A DNA stretch of 64,000 nt from Hoeflea sp. (GCA_019084245.1 JAHRFE010000026.1:124001-188000), one strand, 5' to 3'; shown: positions 25,433 to 38,340, counted from the first letter of the stretch. Notes: a model not told the origin generated them from the letters alone. Translations and numbers: made by a program.

Positions 25433-26614
25433 ATGCATGAGCACTTTGACATCGCGGTTGTTGGCGGCGGGCTGGCGGGATCGGTTGCCGCGCTCGCAGC
25501 CGCCGCCGAGGGCTGGCGGGTTGCCTTCATCGCGCCTCAGCCCCCGCGTCAGGACGGACGGACCACCGCGCTGTTGTCGGAATCTGTTGATTTTCTCGCC
25601 CGGCTCGGCGTCTGGGATGCGGTGGAGCCGTCGTCAGCCCCCTTGCGCACGATGCGCATTCTCGATGGCACGACGCGGCTGCTGCGCGCCCCGCCGGTCT
25701 CGTTCCGGTCAAGCGAAATCGGACTGGACGCCTTTGGCTACAATATCCCCAACAAGCCGTTGTTTGAAGAACTTCAGGCGGCCACCACCGGATCTGCCCT
25801 GATTACGCGTTTTGAAAGCTCGCTCGTCTCCGCCGTGCAGTCCGGTGAAGCCGTGGAGCTCAATCTGGAGGATGGGACCCGCATCACCGCACTTGCCGCC
25901 CTTGCCGCCGATGGCCGCGGCTCCAAGCTGCGCGAAGACATCGGGATTCGGGTCAGAACCTGGACCTATCCGCAAACTGCACTGGTGCTGAACTTTACCC
26001 ACAGCATCGCTCATTCCGACACGTCGACGGAATTTCACACAGAACAGGGTCCGTTCACGCAAGTGCCGCTACCCGGCAAGCGCTCGAGCCTCGTCTGGGC
26101 GGTCAAGCCCGATCAGGTGGATATCATTCTCGCGATGCCGCGCGACCAGCTCAATCTCGAGGTCGAGACGCGGATGAGCTCGATCCTTGGAAAAGTCGAG
26201 GTCGAGGGCGAGGTTCAGGCCTGGCCGCTGTCGAGCCTGATCGCCCACAGCTTTGGGACGGGAAGGACCATGCTGGTGGGTGAAACCGGCCACGCCTTCC
26301 CGCCGATTGGCGCGCAAGGCCTCAATCTCGGACTGCGCGACATCATGCAGGCGATCCAGGCGCTCAAGACTGCCGGCGGGCCCGAACAAGCGCCCCGGGC
26401 GGTGAGCGCGTATAATCGCCAGCGCTGGCTCGATGTCACCAGCCGGACCGCGGGCGTGGATCTGCTCAACCGCACGCTCTTGAGCTCTTTCCTGCCGGTT
26501 CAGGCTCTGCGCGCCGGCGGCCTTGCTGTGCTCTCGGCGATCCCGCCGCTGAGGAATCTCGCCATGCGCGAAGGCATGACGCCGGGCTGGCGCAAGGCCA
26601 GGTCCGCCGCCTGA
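25433..26614 (+). CDS. UbiH/Coq6-family FAD-dependent hydroxylase
   Basis: A 393-residue flavin monooxygenase. The dinucleotide-binding motif VVGGGLAGS is at residues 9-17, the second FAD motif (LAADGRGSKLR) is in the middle, and the GD-type motif GETGHAFPPIGAQGLNLGLRD is near residue 280-300. These features match ubiquinone ring hydroxylases (UbiH, UbiF, UbiL). It most likely hydroxylates a ring position in ubiquinone synthesis, but which position cannot be told. It is divergent from the DUF2182 gene and convergent, with a 3-bp gap, with the AEC carrier gene. AAGAA lies just before its ATG. Confidence 0.87.
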   Translation: MHEHFDIAVVGGGLAGSVAALAAAAEGWRVAFIAPQPPRQDGRTTALLSESVDFLARLGVWDAVEPSSAPLRTMRILDGTTRLLRAPPVSFRSSEIGLDAFGYNIPNKPLFEELQAATTGSALITRFESSLVSAVQSGEAVELNLEDGTRITALAALAADGRGSKLREDIGIRVRTWTYPQTALVLNFTHSIAHSDTSTEFHTEQGPFTQVPLPGKRSSLVWAVKPDQVDIILAMPRDQLNLEVETRMSSILGKVEVEGEVQAWPLSSLIAHSFGTGRTMLVGETGHAFPPIGAQGLNLGLRDIMQAIQALKTAGGPEQAPRAVSAYNRQRWLDVTSRTAGVDLLNRTLLSSFLPVQALRAGGLAVLSAIPPLRNLAMREGMTPGWRKARSAA

Positions 26615-26617
26615 TCC

Positions 26618-27580
26618 TCAGGGAAACAGGTCGGGCGGCAGCGTGCCGCTGGTGATCAGCCAGAGCAGCGCCGAGACGGTCGCGACGCTGCTGACCGTGG
26701 TCACCAGCACGGTTGCCGAGGCCCGCTCCACCCATGTCGAATATTGCTGGGCGATCACGAACACATTGGTTGCCGTGGGCAGCGAGGCCAGCAGAACCGC
26801 GGTGTAGACCCAGACCGGATCGAAATTTCCGACCGCGCTCAATCCGACATACATCAGCACCGGATGAACGATCAGCTTCATCGGCACGATGTAGCCGAGT
26901 TCGGGCGGAACCCGCTTGAGCGGCCGCAAGGCGAGCGTCACCCCCATGGCGAACAGTGCGCATGGAGCGGCCGCCTGCGCCAGGTAATCGATCAATCGTC
27001 CGACCGGCACCGGCGGCACGAATTCCAGCCAGGCGGCGGCCACCCCCACCGCGGTGGCGAGAATGAACGGGTGAAACGCGATCTTGCGCACGACGCCAAC
27101 AGCCAGCGCGCCCGGACTGCGGTGATCGCCGCCGGCCAGCGCCATCATCATCGGCGCAATGGTGAAATGCATGATGTTTTCAAAGCAGAAGATCAGCGCG
27201 ACAGGCACCGCCGCCGGCTCCCCGAAAGCCAGGATGGCGATGCCCGGCCCCATATAGCCGATATTGCCATAGGCGCCGGCGAGACCCTGCACCGTGGCTT
27301 CGCCGATTGCCGCACGCCGGATCAGAATGGCGCCCGCGAAGACCAGCGCGAACACGATATAGGTCACCACCATGCTCGTCAGCACATAGTCCCAGCGGCC
27401 CAGTTCCTCGATCGGCGTGCGCGACAGAAGCTTGAAAAACAGCGCCGGCAGAGACACATAGATGATGAAGGTGTTGAGCCACCCCATCGCCTCCTGCGGT
27501 TGCCTGGTAATGCGCGCGGCGATGTAACCCAGCAGGATAAGGCCGAAGAAGGGTAACACCAGACCAGTGATTTCAGCCAT
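26618..27580 (-). CDS. AEC-family transporter (auxin efflux carrier type)
   Basis: A 320-residue inner-membrane protein with about ten hydrophobic helices arranged as two halves, the pattern of the auxin efflux carrier (AEC/Mem_trans) family. It starts with a helix (LVLPFFGLILLGYIAARI) and has the family segment LAGAYGNIGYMGPGIAI. Bacterial members export or import organic acids such as malonate or malate; the substrate is unknown here. It is a single gene with no obvious partner. Confidence 0.88.
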   Translation of the reverse strand: MAEITGLVLPFFGLILLGYIAARITRQPQEAMGWLNTFIIYVSLPALFFKLLSRTPIEELGRWDYVLTSMVVTYIVFALVFAGAILIRRAAIGEATVQGLAGAYGNIGYMGPGIAILAFGEPAAVPVALIFCFENIMHFTIAPMMMALAGGDHRSPGALAVGVVRKIAFHPFILATAVGVAAAWLEFVPPVPVGRLIDYLAQAAAPCALFAMGVTLALRPLKRVPPELGYIVPMKLIVHPVLMYVGLSAVGNFDPVWVYTAVLLASLPTATNVFVIAQQYSTWVERASATVLVTTVSSVATVSALLWLITSGTLPPDLFP

Positions 27581-27706
27581 TCTTGTGCCTGTGCAAGCTG
27601 TTAAGACGAGGTTTCAGCTTTGCGAGGGGGTAAGTTCCAAGCCCTCCGCCGTCAAGGCCAAGTGGTTGCATTTCCCGTCAAACGTCCCATCTTAGGGAAC
27701 CAAAGG

Positions 27707-28045
27707 ATGAAAGACATGACGCCCAAACACGCAAAATTCCAGATCGGACAGGTCGTCAAGCACCGGATCTTCCCGTTCCGGGGCGTGATCTTCGACGTTG
27801 ACCCGATCTATGCCAATACCGAGGAATGGTGGAACGCCATCCCGGAAAATGTTCGTCCGCGCAAGGACCAGCCGTTTTATCATCTGCTGGCTGAGAACGA
27901 CGAGACCGAGTACGTCGCCTATGTCTCCGAGCAGAACCTGCTGACCGATGACAGTGACAAACCCGTCCGGCACCCGCAGCTCGCAGAATTTTTCGACGCG
28001 CAGATTGATGGTGTCTATCGCCCGAAGGAACGGGTCAGCCACTGA
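27707..28045 (+). CDS. hspQ: Heat shock protein HspQ
   Basis: A 112-residue protein of the HspQ (hemimethylated DNA-binding/YccV) family, seen from FQIGQVVKHRIFPFRGVIFDVDP and the core segment WWNAIPENVRPRKDQPFYHLLAE. In enterobacteria HspQ helps Lon and is itself heat-induced; in alphaproteobacteria it is widespread. Two starts are possible: ATG 27707 with AGGGA 8 bases before it, or ATG 27716 with AAAGGA 8 bases before it. A strong hairpin follows 50 bp after the stop. Confidence 0.92.
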   Translation: MKDMTPKHAKFQIGQVVKHRIFPFRGVIFDVDPIYANTEEWWNAIPENVRPRKDQPFYHLLAENDETEYVAYVSEQNLLTDDSDKPVRHPQLAEFFDAQIDGVYRPKERVSH

Positions 28046-28094
28046 TCACAAGACATTGTCTGCCAGCACGACCTGACGGGATGACAAACAAAAA

Positions 28095-28126
28095 ACAGCC
28101 CGGATGCCGTGGGGCATCCGGGCTGT
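28095..28126. terminator. Strong bidirectional terminator between hspQ and the IalB gene
   Basis: A perfect 14-bp stem (ACAGCCCGGATGCC / GGCATCCGGGCTGT) has the loop GTGG. On the minus strand a run of T follows immediately, making it an excellent terminator for the IalB-family gene; on the plus strand the tail is CTTCATTTC, weaker but adequate for hspQ. Confidence 0.92.
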
Positions 28127-28151
28127 CTTCATTTCGAGTGCGAAGAAAAAC

Positions 28152-28760
28152 TCAGTTCTTCTTGGCTTCCGCCTGGGCTTCTTCAAGCTTCTTGCGGGCT
28201 TCCTCGGCCTTCTTGGTCATTTCTTCCTGCAGCAGACGCTGGCGTTCCTGAAGTTCGGACTGGGCGATCGGATCGCCGTCATAGGCCTGGGTGAAGCCTT
28301 CGAGCGAGATACGGAGCGGGTTCGGGGTACGCTGGTAGTTGACCGACGTCAGCACCAGTTCGCCGCCCTTCTTGAAGGAGGCGATCATGGCGTCGGTGAG
28401 CAGGATTTCCGCCACGCAGGTCTCGGGCATGCAGATCGCATATTCGACGCGCTGGGCCTGTCCGCCATCGACCTGCAGGCCGACACCCGGCTGGATCAGG
28501 CGCGCGGTCGGAACCGTGACCTGAAGGATCTTGCGGTTCACCTTGCCGGCAACCTCGATCAGACCGATCGCCGTGAGAAGCTGGCCCGAGGGTGCGGTGA
28601 CGATGTTCTGGACAACACACACATCATTGTCTTCCTGCTTGGTGCAGGTCTTGTACCAACCCTGGTTTGCGCCCTGGGCGACAGCGGTTGCCGGCACGAA
28701 CGCGGCGGCGACGCCTGCCGACATGATGGCTGCGAAAACGGTCTTTGTGGTGGCGTTCAT
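28152..28760 (-). CDS. IalB-family (invasion-associated locus B) periplasmic protein
   Basis: A 202-residue exported protein. A signal peptide of about 28 residues ends at AVA/QGAN. The body has WYKTC, ICMPETCVAEI and a four-cysteine pattern typical of the IalB family, which in Bartonella is linked to erythrocyte invasion but in free-living alphaproteobacteria has no settled role. The last ~40 residues are a highly charged, Glu/Lys/Ala-rich helix likely to form a coiled coil, ending in KKN. It is monocistronic, with a strong terminator after it. Confidence 0.88.
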   Translation of the reverse strand: MNATTKTVFAAIMSAGVAAAFVPATAVAQGANQGWYKTCTKQEDNDVCVVQNIVTAPSGQLLTAIGLIEVAGKVNRKILQVTVPTARLIQPGVGLQVDGGQAQRVEYAICMPETCVAEILLTDAMIASFKKGGELVLTSVNYQRTPNPLRISLEGFTQAYDGDPIAQSELQERQRLLQEEMTKKAEEARKKLEEAQAEAKKN

Positions 28761-28920
28761 GTGCTTCCAATTCTCCTGAATTGCGCCCCCGGGGCGGCGT
28801 TCTGTTTGCGCGGTGTCCGCGCCCTCATCACTATGTCGCGCCTTCTCGATTGAAAATGCGGCGACAGCAAGGCTTTGCTCGCGTTCCTGTTAGCGCGGTC
28901 ACAGACCAATATCCAGCCCG

Positions 28921-28950
28921 GAGGCGGTTTGGCGTCAAAAAAACCGCCTC
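28921..28950. promoter_or_regulatory. 10-bp inverted repeat between divergent ialB-type and binding-protein genes
   Basis: GAGGCGGTTT and AAACCGCCTC are perfect 10-bp arms separated by 10 bases, so half-site centres lie 20 bp apart, two helical turns. It sits in the 297-bp divergent gap. Just after it, TTGTCC (28952-28957) and an extended -10 TGCTAATCA (28971-28979) form a weak plus-strand promoter candidate for the binding-protein gene. The repeat could be an operator or a transcribed hairpin. Confidence 0.4.
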
Positions 28951-29057
28951 ATTGTCCGTCCATTGTGGCCTGCTAATCAGCCCGCGTATATCTTCTGTCC
29001 GAGAATCGACGTTTATACCGGTACTTGTACCACCCGTCACGCCTTGGAGGATCGACA

Positions 29058-30881
29058 ATGAAACGATTGCTGACAGCAATGACCTTGATTGCCGGCGGAA
29101 TGTCGGGATATCTGGCCGCCGCCCATGCGGAACCGGTGCATGGCATCGCCATGCATGGTGAACCGGCATTGCCCGCCGATTTCGACCATCTTCCCTATGT
29201 GAACCCCGATGCGCCGAAAGGCGGCAAGGTCAATTATGGCGTTGTCGGCACCTTCGACAGCGTCCGGCCGTTCATTGTCAGAAGCATGCGCACGCATGCC
29301 CGAGGTGTGGTCGATACCGAATTCGGCAACCTCGTCTATGAGACGCTGATGCAACGGTCCCAGGACGAACCATTCACGCTCTACGGGTTGCTGGCCGAAA
29401 CCGTCGAATGGGACGATGAGCGCAGTTTCATCCAGTACAACCTCAATCCCAGGGCGCGCTGGTCGGATGGGGAGCCGGTGACGGCCGACGACATCATCTT
29501 CACCATGGAACTGCTGCGCGACAAGGGCCGTCCGCCCTTCAGCACCCGACTGAGCCGGGTCGCCAAAATGGAAAAAATCAGCGATCTGTCGGTGCGCTTT
29601 ACTTTCAACGAGGAATCCAACCGCGAGTTTCCGCTGATCCTGTCGCTGTCGCCGGTGCTGCCCGAACACGCGACCGATGCCGAGACGTTCGACCAGTCGA
29701 CACTCGTGCCCGGGATTGGTTCCGGACCCTACCTGATCAGCGAGATCAAGCCCGGCGAACGCATCACGTTCCAGCGCCGCGACGACTACTGGGCGAAAGA
29801 CCTGCCGATCAAACGCGGAATCGACAATTACGACGAGATCGTGGTTGAGTATTTCCTCTCCGAAACCGCGCAGTTCGAGGCCTTCAAGAAAGGTGTCTTC
29901 GACGTCTATCCGGACGGCAGCGCCACCAACTGGTCTCGCGGCTACAATTTTCCCGCTGTGGCGGCCGGCGATGTGGTCCGCAAGGAATATGCCCGGCAAA
30001 CCCCCTCGGGCATGTACGGCTTTGTCTTCAACACCCGACGGCCGGTGTTTGAGGATGTGCGCGTGCGCCAGGCATTGACCATGCTGTTTGATTTCGAATG
30101 GGCAAACCGCAGCCTTTACGACAATGCCTACACGCGCACGCATTCGTTCTGGGACAGCTCCTACCTTTCGAGCTATGGAAAGCCCGCCGATCAGCGCGAA
30201 CGGGAAATCCTTGCCCCGTTCCCCGAAGCGGTGCCCGAAGACATCCTGGAGGGAACCTGGACATTGCCCGCGTCCGATGGTTCGGGACGCGACCGCAAGA
30301 TGCAGCGCGCGGCGCTGACGCTGCTGCAGGAAGCGGGATACCGGATCGAGGGCGGTCGACTGCTTGACAAGGAGGCCAAGCCATTCGCCTTCGCCCTGAT
30401 GACCCAGAACGAAGGTCAGGAAAAGCTCGCGGTGGCGTTTCAGCGTTCGCTCGCAGCGCTCGGGATCGAGATGTCGATACGCACCGTTGACGACGCCCAG
30501 TACCAACAGCGCTCGCAGACCTTCGACTACGACATGATCATGAAATCCTTCACCTCGTCGCTGTCACCCGGCGCGGAGCAGATCCCCCGCTGGGGCTCGG
30601 CGTCGCGCGACCAGGAAGGCTCTTTCAACTTCGCCGGTGCTGCGAGCCCCGCCATCGACGCCGCGATCGACGCGATGTTGAACGCCCGCACGGCTGATGA
30701 TTTCCGCTCGTCAGTGCGCGCATTTGACCGGGTTTTGCTGTCGGGGCACTATGTCATTCCCACGTTTCACCTGGGCAAGGCCTGGGTGGCGCATCGCAGC
30801 CGGATCGCGGCTCCTGAAGGCGACCCGCCGCTTTACGGCTATTACCTGCCTTCGTGGTGGGACACCTCAGCCAAGCCCTGA
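29058..30881 (+). CDS. Orphan extracellular solute-binding protein family 5 (YejA-like)
   Basis: A 607-residue periplasmic binding protein of the peptide/nickel family. The ATG at 29058 has GGAGG 9-14 bases before it and starts a signal peptide ending at AHA/EP (residue 24). The segment HGEPALPADFDHLPYVNPDAP is characteristic of YejA-type proteins, which bind oligopeptides such as microcin C-like compounds. No permease or ATPase gene (yejBEF) is nearby; a DsbA-family gene follows after 19 bp. It therefore either serves a transporter encoded elsewhere or has a different role. Confidence 0.9.
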   Translation: MKRLLTAMTLIAGGMSGYLAAAHAEPVHGIAMHGEPALPADFDHLPYVNPDAPKGGKVNYGVVGTFDSVRPFIVRSMRTHARGVVDTEFGNLVYETLMQRSQDEPFTLYGLLAETVEWDDERSFIQYNLNPRARWSDGEPVTADDIIFTMELLRDKGRPPFSTRLSRVAKMEKISDLSVRFTFNEESNREFPLILSLSPVLPEHATDAETFDQSTLVPGIGSGPYLISEIKPGERITFQRRDDYWAKDLPIKRGIDNYDEIVVEYFLSETAQFEAFKKGVFDVYPDGSATNWSRGYNFPAVAAGDVVRKEYARQTPSGMYGFVFNTRRPVFEDVRVRQALTMLFDFEWANRSLYDNAYTRTHSFWDSSYLSSYGKPADQREREILAPFPEAVPEDILEGTWTLPASDGSGRDRKMQRAALTLLQEAGYRIEGGRLLDKEAKPFAFALMTQNEGQEKLAVAFQRSLAALGIEMSIRTVDDAQYQQRSQTFDYDMIMKSFTSSLSPGAEQIPRWGSASRDQEGSFNFAGAASPAIDAAIDAMLNARTADDFRSSVRAFDRVLLSGHYVIPTFHLGKAWVAHRSRIAAPEGDPPLYGYYLPSWWDTSAKP

Positions 30882-30900
30882 CCGATCAAAAAGGCACTCC

Positions 30901-31599
30901 ATGACCGTTCCCTCGCTCACCATCGACATCGTCTCCGATATCATGTGCCCCTGGTGTTACATCGGCAAGAAACGGCTGGAGGCCGCCCTGGACGAGGTCG
31001 GATCAGAGATGAATGTCGAAGTCCGCTGGCGGCCCTACCAGCTTGATCCGTCGCTGCCCAAAGAAGGCAAGGACCGGAAGCAGTATATGGAGGACAAGTT
31101 CGGCGGGCCGGAAGGGGCTGAGAAAGCCTATGCGAATGTTCGCGCCGCAGGCGTCGACGAGAATATCCCCTTCGCCTTCGAAAAGATCCCCGTCTCCGCC
31201 AACACGCTGGACGCGCACCGGCTGATCCGCTGGGCCGGATCGCTGGGTCCGCTAGCCCAGGACACGGTGGTGGATGCGCTGTTCAAGGCCTATTTCGAGA
31301 ATGGCCAGAACATCGGCGATGATGCTGTGCTGGTCGAGGCAGGCCGGCATGCGGGTCTGGAACCAGAGGTGGTGGAACGGCTGCTCGCGGGCGACGCCGA
31401 CCGCGACGCTGTCAGCGCCGAAATCGACCAGGCGCGGCAGATGGGGGTGACCGGCGTGCCGTGCTTCATCATCGACATGAAGTACGCCGTCGTCGGCGCG
31501 CAGCCCGCCGAAGCGCTGGCCGACGCCATGCGCAAGGTCGCGGCCGAAAAGCATCGGCAATCAACAGACGAAGCCGCCCCAGAACAAGACGAAACCTGA
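30901..31599 (+). CDS. DsbA-family oxidoreductase (FrnE-like)
   Basis: A 232-residue thioredoxin-fold protein with a CPWC active site at Cys16-Cys19 in SDIMCPWCYIGKKRL and the cis-proline segment GVTGVPCFI. The lack of a signal peptide indicates a cytoplasmic location. This group, often annotated as 2-hydroxychromene-2-carboxylate isomerase-like or FrnE, contributes to oxidative or cadmium stress tolerance in some bacteria. An additional Cys sits at the cis-Pro loop (VPCF). The start is 19 bp after the YejA-like gene; co-transcription is likely. Confidence 0.88.
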   Translation: MTVPSLTIDIVSDIMCPWCYIGKKRLEAALDEVGSEMNVEVRWRPYQLDPSLPKEGKDRKQYMEDKFGGPEGAEKAYANVRAAGVDENIPFAFEKIPVSANTLDAHRLIRWAGSLGPLAQDTVVDALFKAYFENGQNIGDDAVLVEAGRHAGLEPEVVERLLAGDADRDAVSAEIDQARQMGVTGVPCFIIDMKYAVVGAQPAEALADAMRKVAAEKHRQSTDEAAPEQDET

Positions 31600-31616
31600 C
31601 CGGCCGGCCAGGCTGG

Positions 31617-35119
<3,503 letters not shown>

Positions 35120-35123
<4 letters not shown>

Positions 35124-35443
35124 GATCGGGTCGCCTGCCCTTGCGGCGCAGTCTGCTGAGGTTCGAAATCCGGCACATAGGCGCGCATGCGCTCGAACAT
35201 CGCAGTGCGGAACCGTTCGGGAATCGCTTCTTCACCAGTCACCCAGCGAAAGATGTCCGCATCCTCCTCGGCCATCAGCAATTCCAGCTCGTCCAGTTCC
35301 TTGTCATTGAGTGTGGCGATCTCGGCATCGGCAAATCCGCCGATCACCAGGTCCATCTCGCGGATGCCGCGGCGCCAGGCCCGCACCAGAATGCGGCGGC
35401 GGCGCGGATCAAGGTCGGCGCTTGAACGTGTCGTTCCGGTCAT
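35120..35443 (-). CDS. sdhE: FAD assembly factor SdhE
   Basis: A 107-residue small helical protein of the SdhE/YgfY (succinate dehydrogenase assembly factor 2) family. The signature RGIREMDLVIGGF contains the RGxxE motif that promotes covalent attachment of FAD to succinate dehydrogenase. It overlaps mfd by 4 bases and is divergent from recG, the arrangement seen in many rhizobial genomes. Confidence 0.94.
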
Positions 35444-35536
35444 GATCTGCCTTTTTCGGTTGGAGGGTTTCCATATCCTGTCGCTGACCGGTTGTCAGCC
35501 TTGCCTTTCAGTCAAATTTGCAGTTCATCTGGGCCC

Positions 35537-37654
35537 ATGCGACCGCTCGAGCTTGATCCCCTGTTCAAACCCGTGGAAAGCCTGCCCGGAATCGGCCCGA
35601 AGCTGGCCGAGGCGCTGGCGCGGGTCACCGGCCGGGAAGGACCCGAGGACACCCGCGCGCTCGACCTGGTGCTGTTGCCGCCGCACGGGCTGATCGACCG
35701 CAGCCGGAAATCCGAAATTGCCCTGGCGCCCGAAGGCGTCATCGCCACGCTCAAGGTGCGGGTCGATCGCCACCAGCCCTCGCCGCCCGGCCGCAAGGCT
35801 GCGCCCTACCGGGTCTATGTGCATGATGAAACGGGCGAAATGGCGCTCACCTTCTTCCACGCCAAGCAGGCCTGGCTCGAAAAGCTGCTGCCCGTGGGCG
35901 AGACATTCCTGGTCAGCGGCAAGGTCGAATGGTTCAATGGCAGGCCCTCGATGGTCCATCCCGATCACGTGGTGCGCGAGGCAGAGGCCGAGAATTTTCC
36001 GCTGATCGAACCGGTCTATCCGCTGACCGCCGGCCTGTCGCCCAAGATCCTGCGACGCTCGATCGACTCCGCGCTCGAACTGCTGCCGCATCTGCCGGAA
36101 TGGGCGGACCCGCATCTGGTGGCGCGGAACAGTTTCCCTGAATTCTCCGAAGCCGTCCGGCATCTGCATCGGCCCGAAGCAGCCCACGACATCGAACCGC
36201 TCACCCCTGCGCGGCGGCGGCTTGCCTATGACGAATTGCTGGCCGGGCAATTGTCGCTGGCGCTGGTGCGCCAGACGCTGCGCAAGCTGCCGGGTGTGCC
36301 GGTGGTGGCTGAAGGCAAACTCCGCCAGGCCATCCTTGACGCCCTGCCGTTCTCGCTGACCGCGAGCCAGCAGATCGCGGTTCACGAGATCCTGGCCGAC
36401 ATGGCGGGCACCGACCGGATGCTGAGACTGCTGCAGGGCGATGTCGGCTCCGGCAAGACCGCCGTCGCCATGCTCGCCATGGCGGACGCGGTGGAGGCCG
36501 GCGGCCAGGCGGTGCTGATGGCGCCCACGGAAATCCTCGCCCGCCAGCATTACGCCACCATCGCGAAGATGGCCGAGGCCGCGGGCATCGAGGTCGTGGT
36601 GCTGACATCGCGCTCCAAGGGCCGCGAGCGCCAGGAGCTGCTCGACAAGATCGCCTCGGGCGCGGCGCAGATCGTCATCGGCACCCATGCGCTGTTCCAG
36701 GAATCCGTTGTCTACGCCAACCTGACGCTCGCCGTGGTCGACGAGCAGCACCGCTTCGGCGTGCACCAGCGGCTGAGGCTGACCGCCAAGGGCACGGCGC
36801 CGCACATGCTGGTGATGACGGCGACCCCGATCCCGCGCACGCTGGTGCTGGCGGCGTTTGGCGACATGGATGTCTCCAAGCTCACGGAAAAGCCCGCCGG
36901 CCGGCAACCGATTGCCACCGTCACCATTCCCGACGAGCGCCTCGGCGACATCATCACGCGGCTGAAGACGGCGGTGCTCGACGGCAAGAAGGCCTACTGG
37001 ATCTGCCCGCTGGTCGAGGATTCCGACGAGAGCGAGCTGATGAGCGTGGAAAGCCGCCATGCGAGCCTTTCCAAGGCCTTCGGACCGGATCTCGCCGCGT
37101 CGGTCGCCCTCGTGCACGGGCGCATGACGTCGGAGGAAAAGGACCAGGCGATGAGCGCCTTCAAGGCCGGCCAGACAAGGCTGCTGGTGGCGACCACGGT
37201 GATCGAGGTGGGCGTCGACGTGCCCGACGCCACGATCATGGTGATCGAGCACGCCGAGCGCTTCGGGCTGGCGCAATTGCACCAGCTGCGCGGCCGGGTC
37301 GGGCGCGGCGACGGCGCGTCGAGCTGCATCCTGCTCTATCACGGTCCGCTGGGCGAGACGGCAGAAGCCCGCCTCAAGGTCCTGCGCGAGACCGAGGACG
37401 GCTTCAGGATCGCCGAGGAAGACTTGAAACTGCGCGGCGAGGGCGAAGTGCTGGGCACCCGGCAATCGGGCCTGCCGGGCTTTCGCCTGGCCGATCTTGC
37501 CGTGCATGGCGATCTGCTGGAAATCGCCCGCACCGACGCGCGCAATGTGCTCGACTCCGATCCGGGCCTGTCAGGTCCGCGCGGGCCGGCCCTGCGCATG
37601 CTGCTCTACCTTATGCGCCGCGACGAGGCGATCCGGTTCCTGCGCGCCGGGTGA
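35537..37654 (+). CDS. recG: ATP-dependent DNA helicase RecG
   Basis: A 705-residue helicase that remodels stalled replication forks and Holliday junctions. The N-terminal wedge/OB domain is followed by a helicase core with Walker A GDVGSGKTAVAMLA, the motif II variant VVDEQHRFGVHQR and motif VI HQLRGRVGRG. The start MRPLELDPLFKP at 35537 matches the conserved N-terminus; the frame is open 15 codons earlier without support. The convergent DUF502 gene stops only 5 bp beyond its end. Confidence 0.96.
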   Translation: MRPLELDPLFKPVESLPGIGPKLAEALARVTGREGPEDTRALDLVLLPPHGLIDRSRKSEIALAPEGVIATLKVRVDRHQPSPPGRKAAPYRVYVHDETGEMALTFFHAKQAWLEKLLPVGETFLVSGKVEWFNGRPSMVHPDHVVREAEAENFPLIEPVYPLTAGLSPKILRRSIDSALELLPHLPEWADPHLVARNSFPEFSEAVRHLHRPEAAHDIEPLTPARRRLAYDELLAGQLSLALVRQTLRKLPGVPVVAEGKLRQAILDALPFSLTASQQIAVHEILADMAGTDRMLRLLQGDVGSGKTAVAMLAMADAVEAGGQAVLMAPTEILARQHYATIAKMAEAAGIEVVVLTSRSKGRERQELLDKIASGAAQIVIGTHALFQESVVYANLTLAVVDEQHRFGVHQRLRLTAKGTAPHMLVMTATPIPRTLVLAAFGDMDVSKLTEKPAGRQPIATVTIPDERLGDIITRLKTAVLDGKKAYWICPLVEDSDESELMSVESRHASLSKAFGPDLAASVALVHGRMTSEEKDQAMSAFKAGQTRLLVATTVIEVGVDVPDATIMVIEHAERFGLAQLHQLRGRVGRGDGASSCILLYHGPLGETAEARLKVLRETEDGFRIAEEDLKLRGEGEVLGTRQSGLPGFRLADLAVHGDLLEIARTDARNVLDSDPGLSGPRGPALRMLLYLMRRDEAIRFLRAG

Positions 37655-37659
37655 GGCAG

Positions 37660-38340
37660 TCAGGCTGCTGTCGGCTTGGGCTTGCCCTGGATCGGCAGCG
37701 TCTTCGGGAAGTCGGGCGACACCAGGCCTGCGGAAATCACCATCTTGGCCGCCTCTTCCACGCTCATGTCCAGAAACATGATGTCCTTGCGCGGCACGAA
37801 CAGCAGAAAGCCCGATGTCGGGTTGGGCGTGGTGGGCAGGAAGACCGAGATCGGATCGTCATCGGGCAGCCGGTGGTTGACTTCGCCCTTGGTCTCCGTG
37901 GCGATGAAGACGATCGACCAGATCCCCTTGCGCGGATACTCAATCAGCCCGGCCTGCTTGAAGGAGCCGCCCTTCTCCGCCAGCACCGTCTGGAAGATCT
38001 GCTTGAGCCCCTTGTAGAGGTTGCGCACCAGCGGCATCCGGTCGAGCAGCGATTCTCCGAACGCCACGATCGAGCGGCCGACAAGATTGGCGGTCATGAA
38101 GCCGATCAGCGTGATCAGCACCAGCGCGGTGAGCAAGCCGAAGCCGGGCACGGCGAAGGGCAGATAGTAATCCGGGTTGTAAATCGCCGGGATATAGGGT
38201 TTGACCCAGCCATCCACCCAGCCGATGAAGGTCCAGGTCAGATAGGCCGTGATGAAGACCGGCGCCACGATGATCAGGCCGGTGAGGAAGTAGTTCCGCA
38301 ACCGCACGCCGGCGCCGGGCCGTTTCTGCTTTTCGTTCAT
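37660..38340 (-). CDS. DUF502 membrane protein
   Basis: A 226-residue protein of the DUF502 family. Two transmembrane helices (about residues 17-40 and 65-90) precede a conserved soluble part with SLLDRMPLVRNLYKGLKQ and FLPTTPNPTSGFLLFVPR. The role is unknown in bacteria; plant relatives are Golgi-localised membrane proteins. The ATG at 38340 (MNEKQKRPG) is preferred over an upstream start in a region of low conservation. It lies downstream of glmS on the same strand with a 130-bp gap. Confidence 0.9.
   Translation of the reverse strand: MNEKQKRPGAGVRLRNYFLTGLIIVAPVFITAYLTWTFIGWVDGWVKPYIPAIYNPDYYLPFAVPGFGLLTALVLITLIGFMTANLVGRSIVAFGESLLDRMPLVRNLYKGLKQIFQTVLAEKGGSFKQAGLIEYPRKGIWSIVFIATETKGEVNHRLPDDDPISVFLPTTPNPTSGFLLFVPRKDIMFLDMSVEEAAKMVISAGLVSPDFPKTLPIQGKPKPTAA

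Noticed and set aside
35525-37507. Minus-strand open frame of 660 codons opposite recG
   Set aside because: Coding shadow; the composition is dominated by His, Arg, Gln and Gly, and recG on the other strand is unmistakable.
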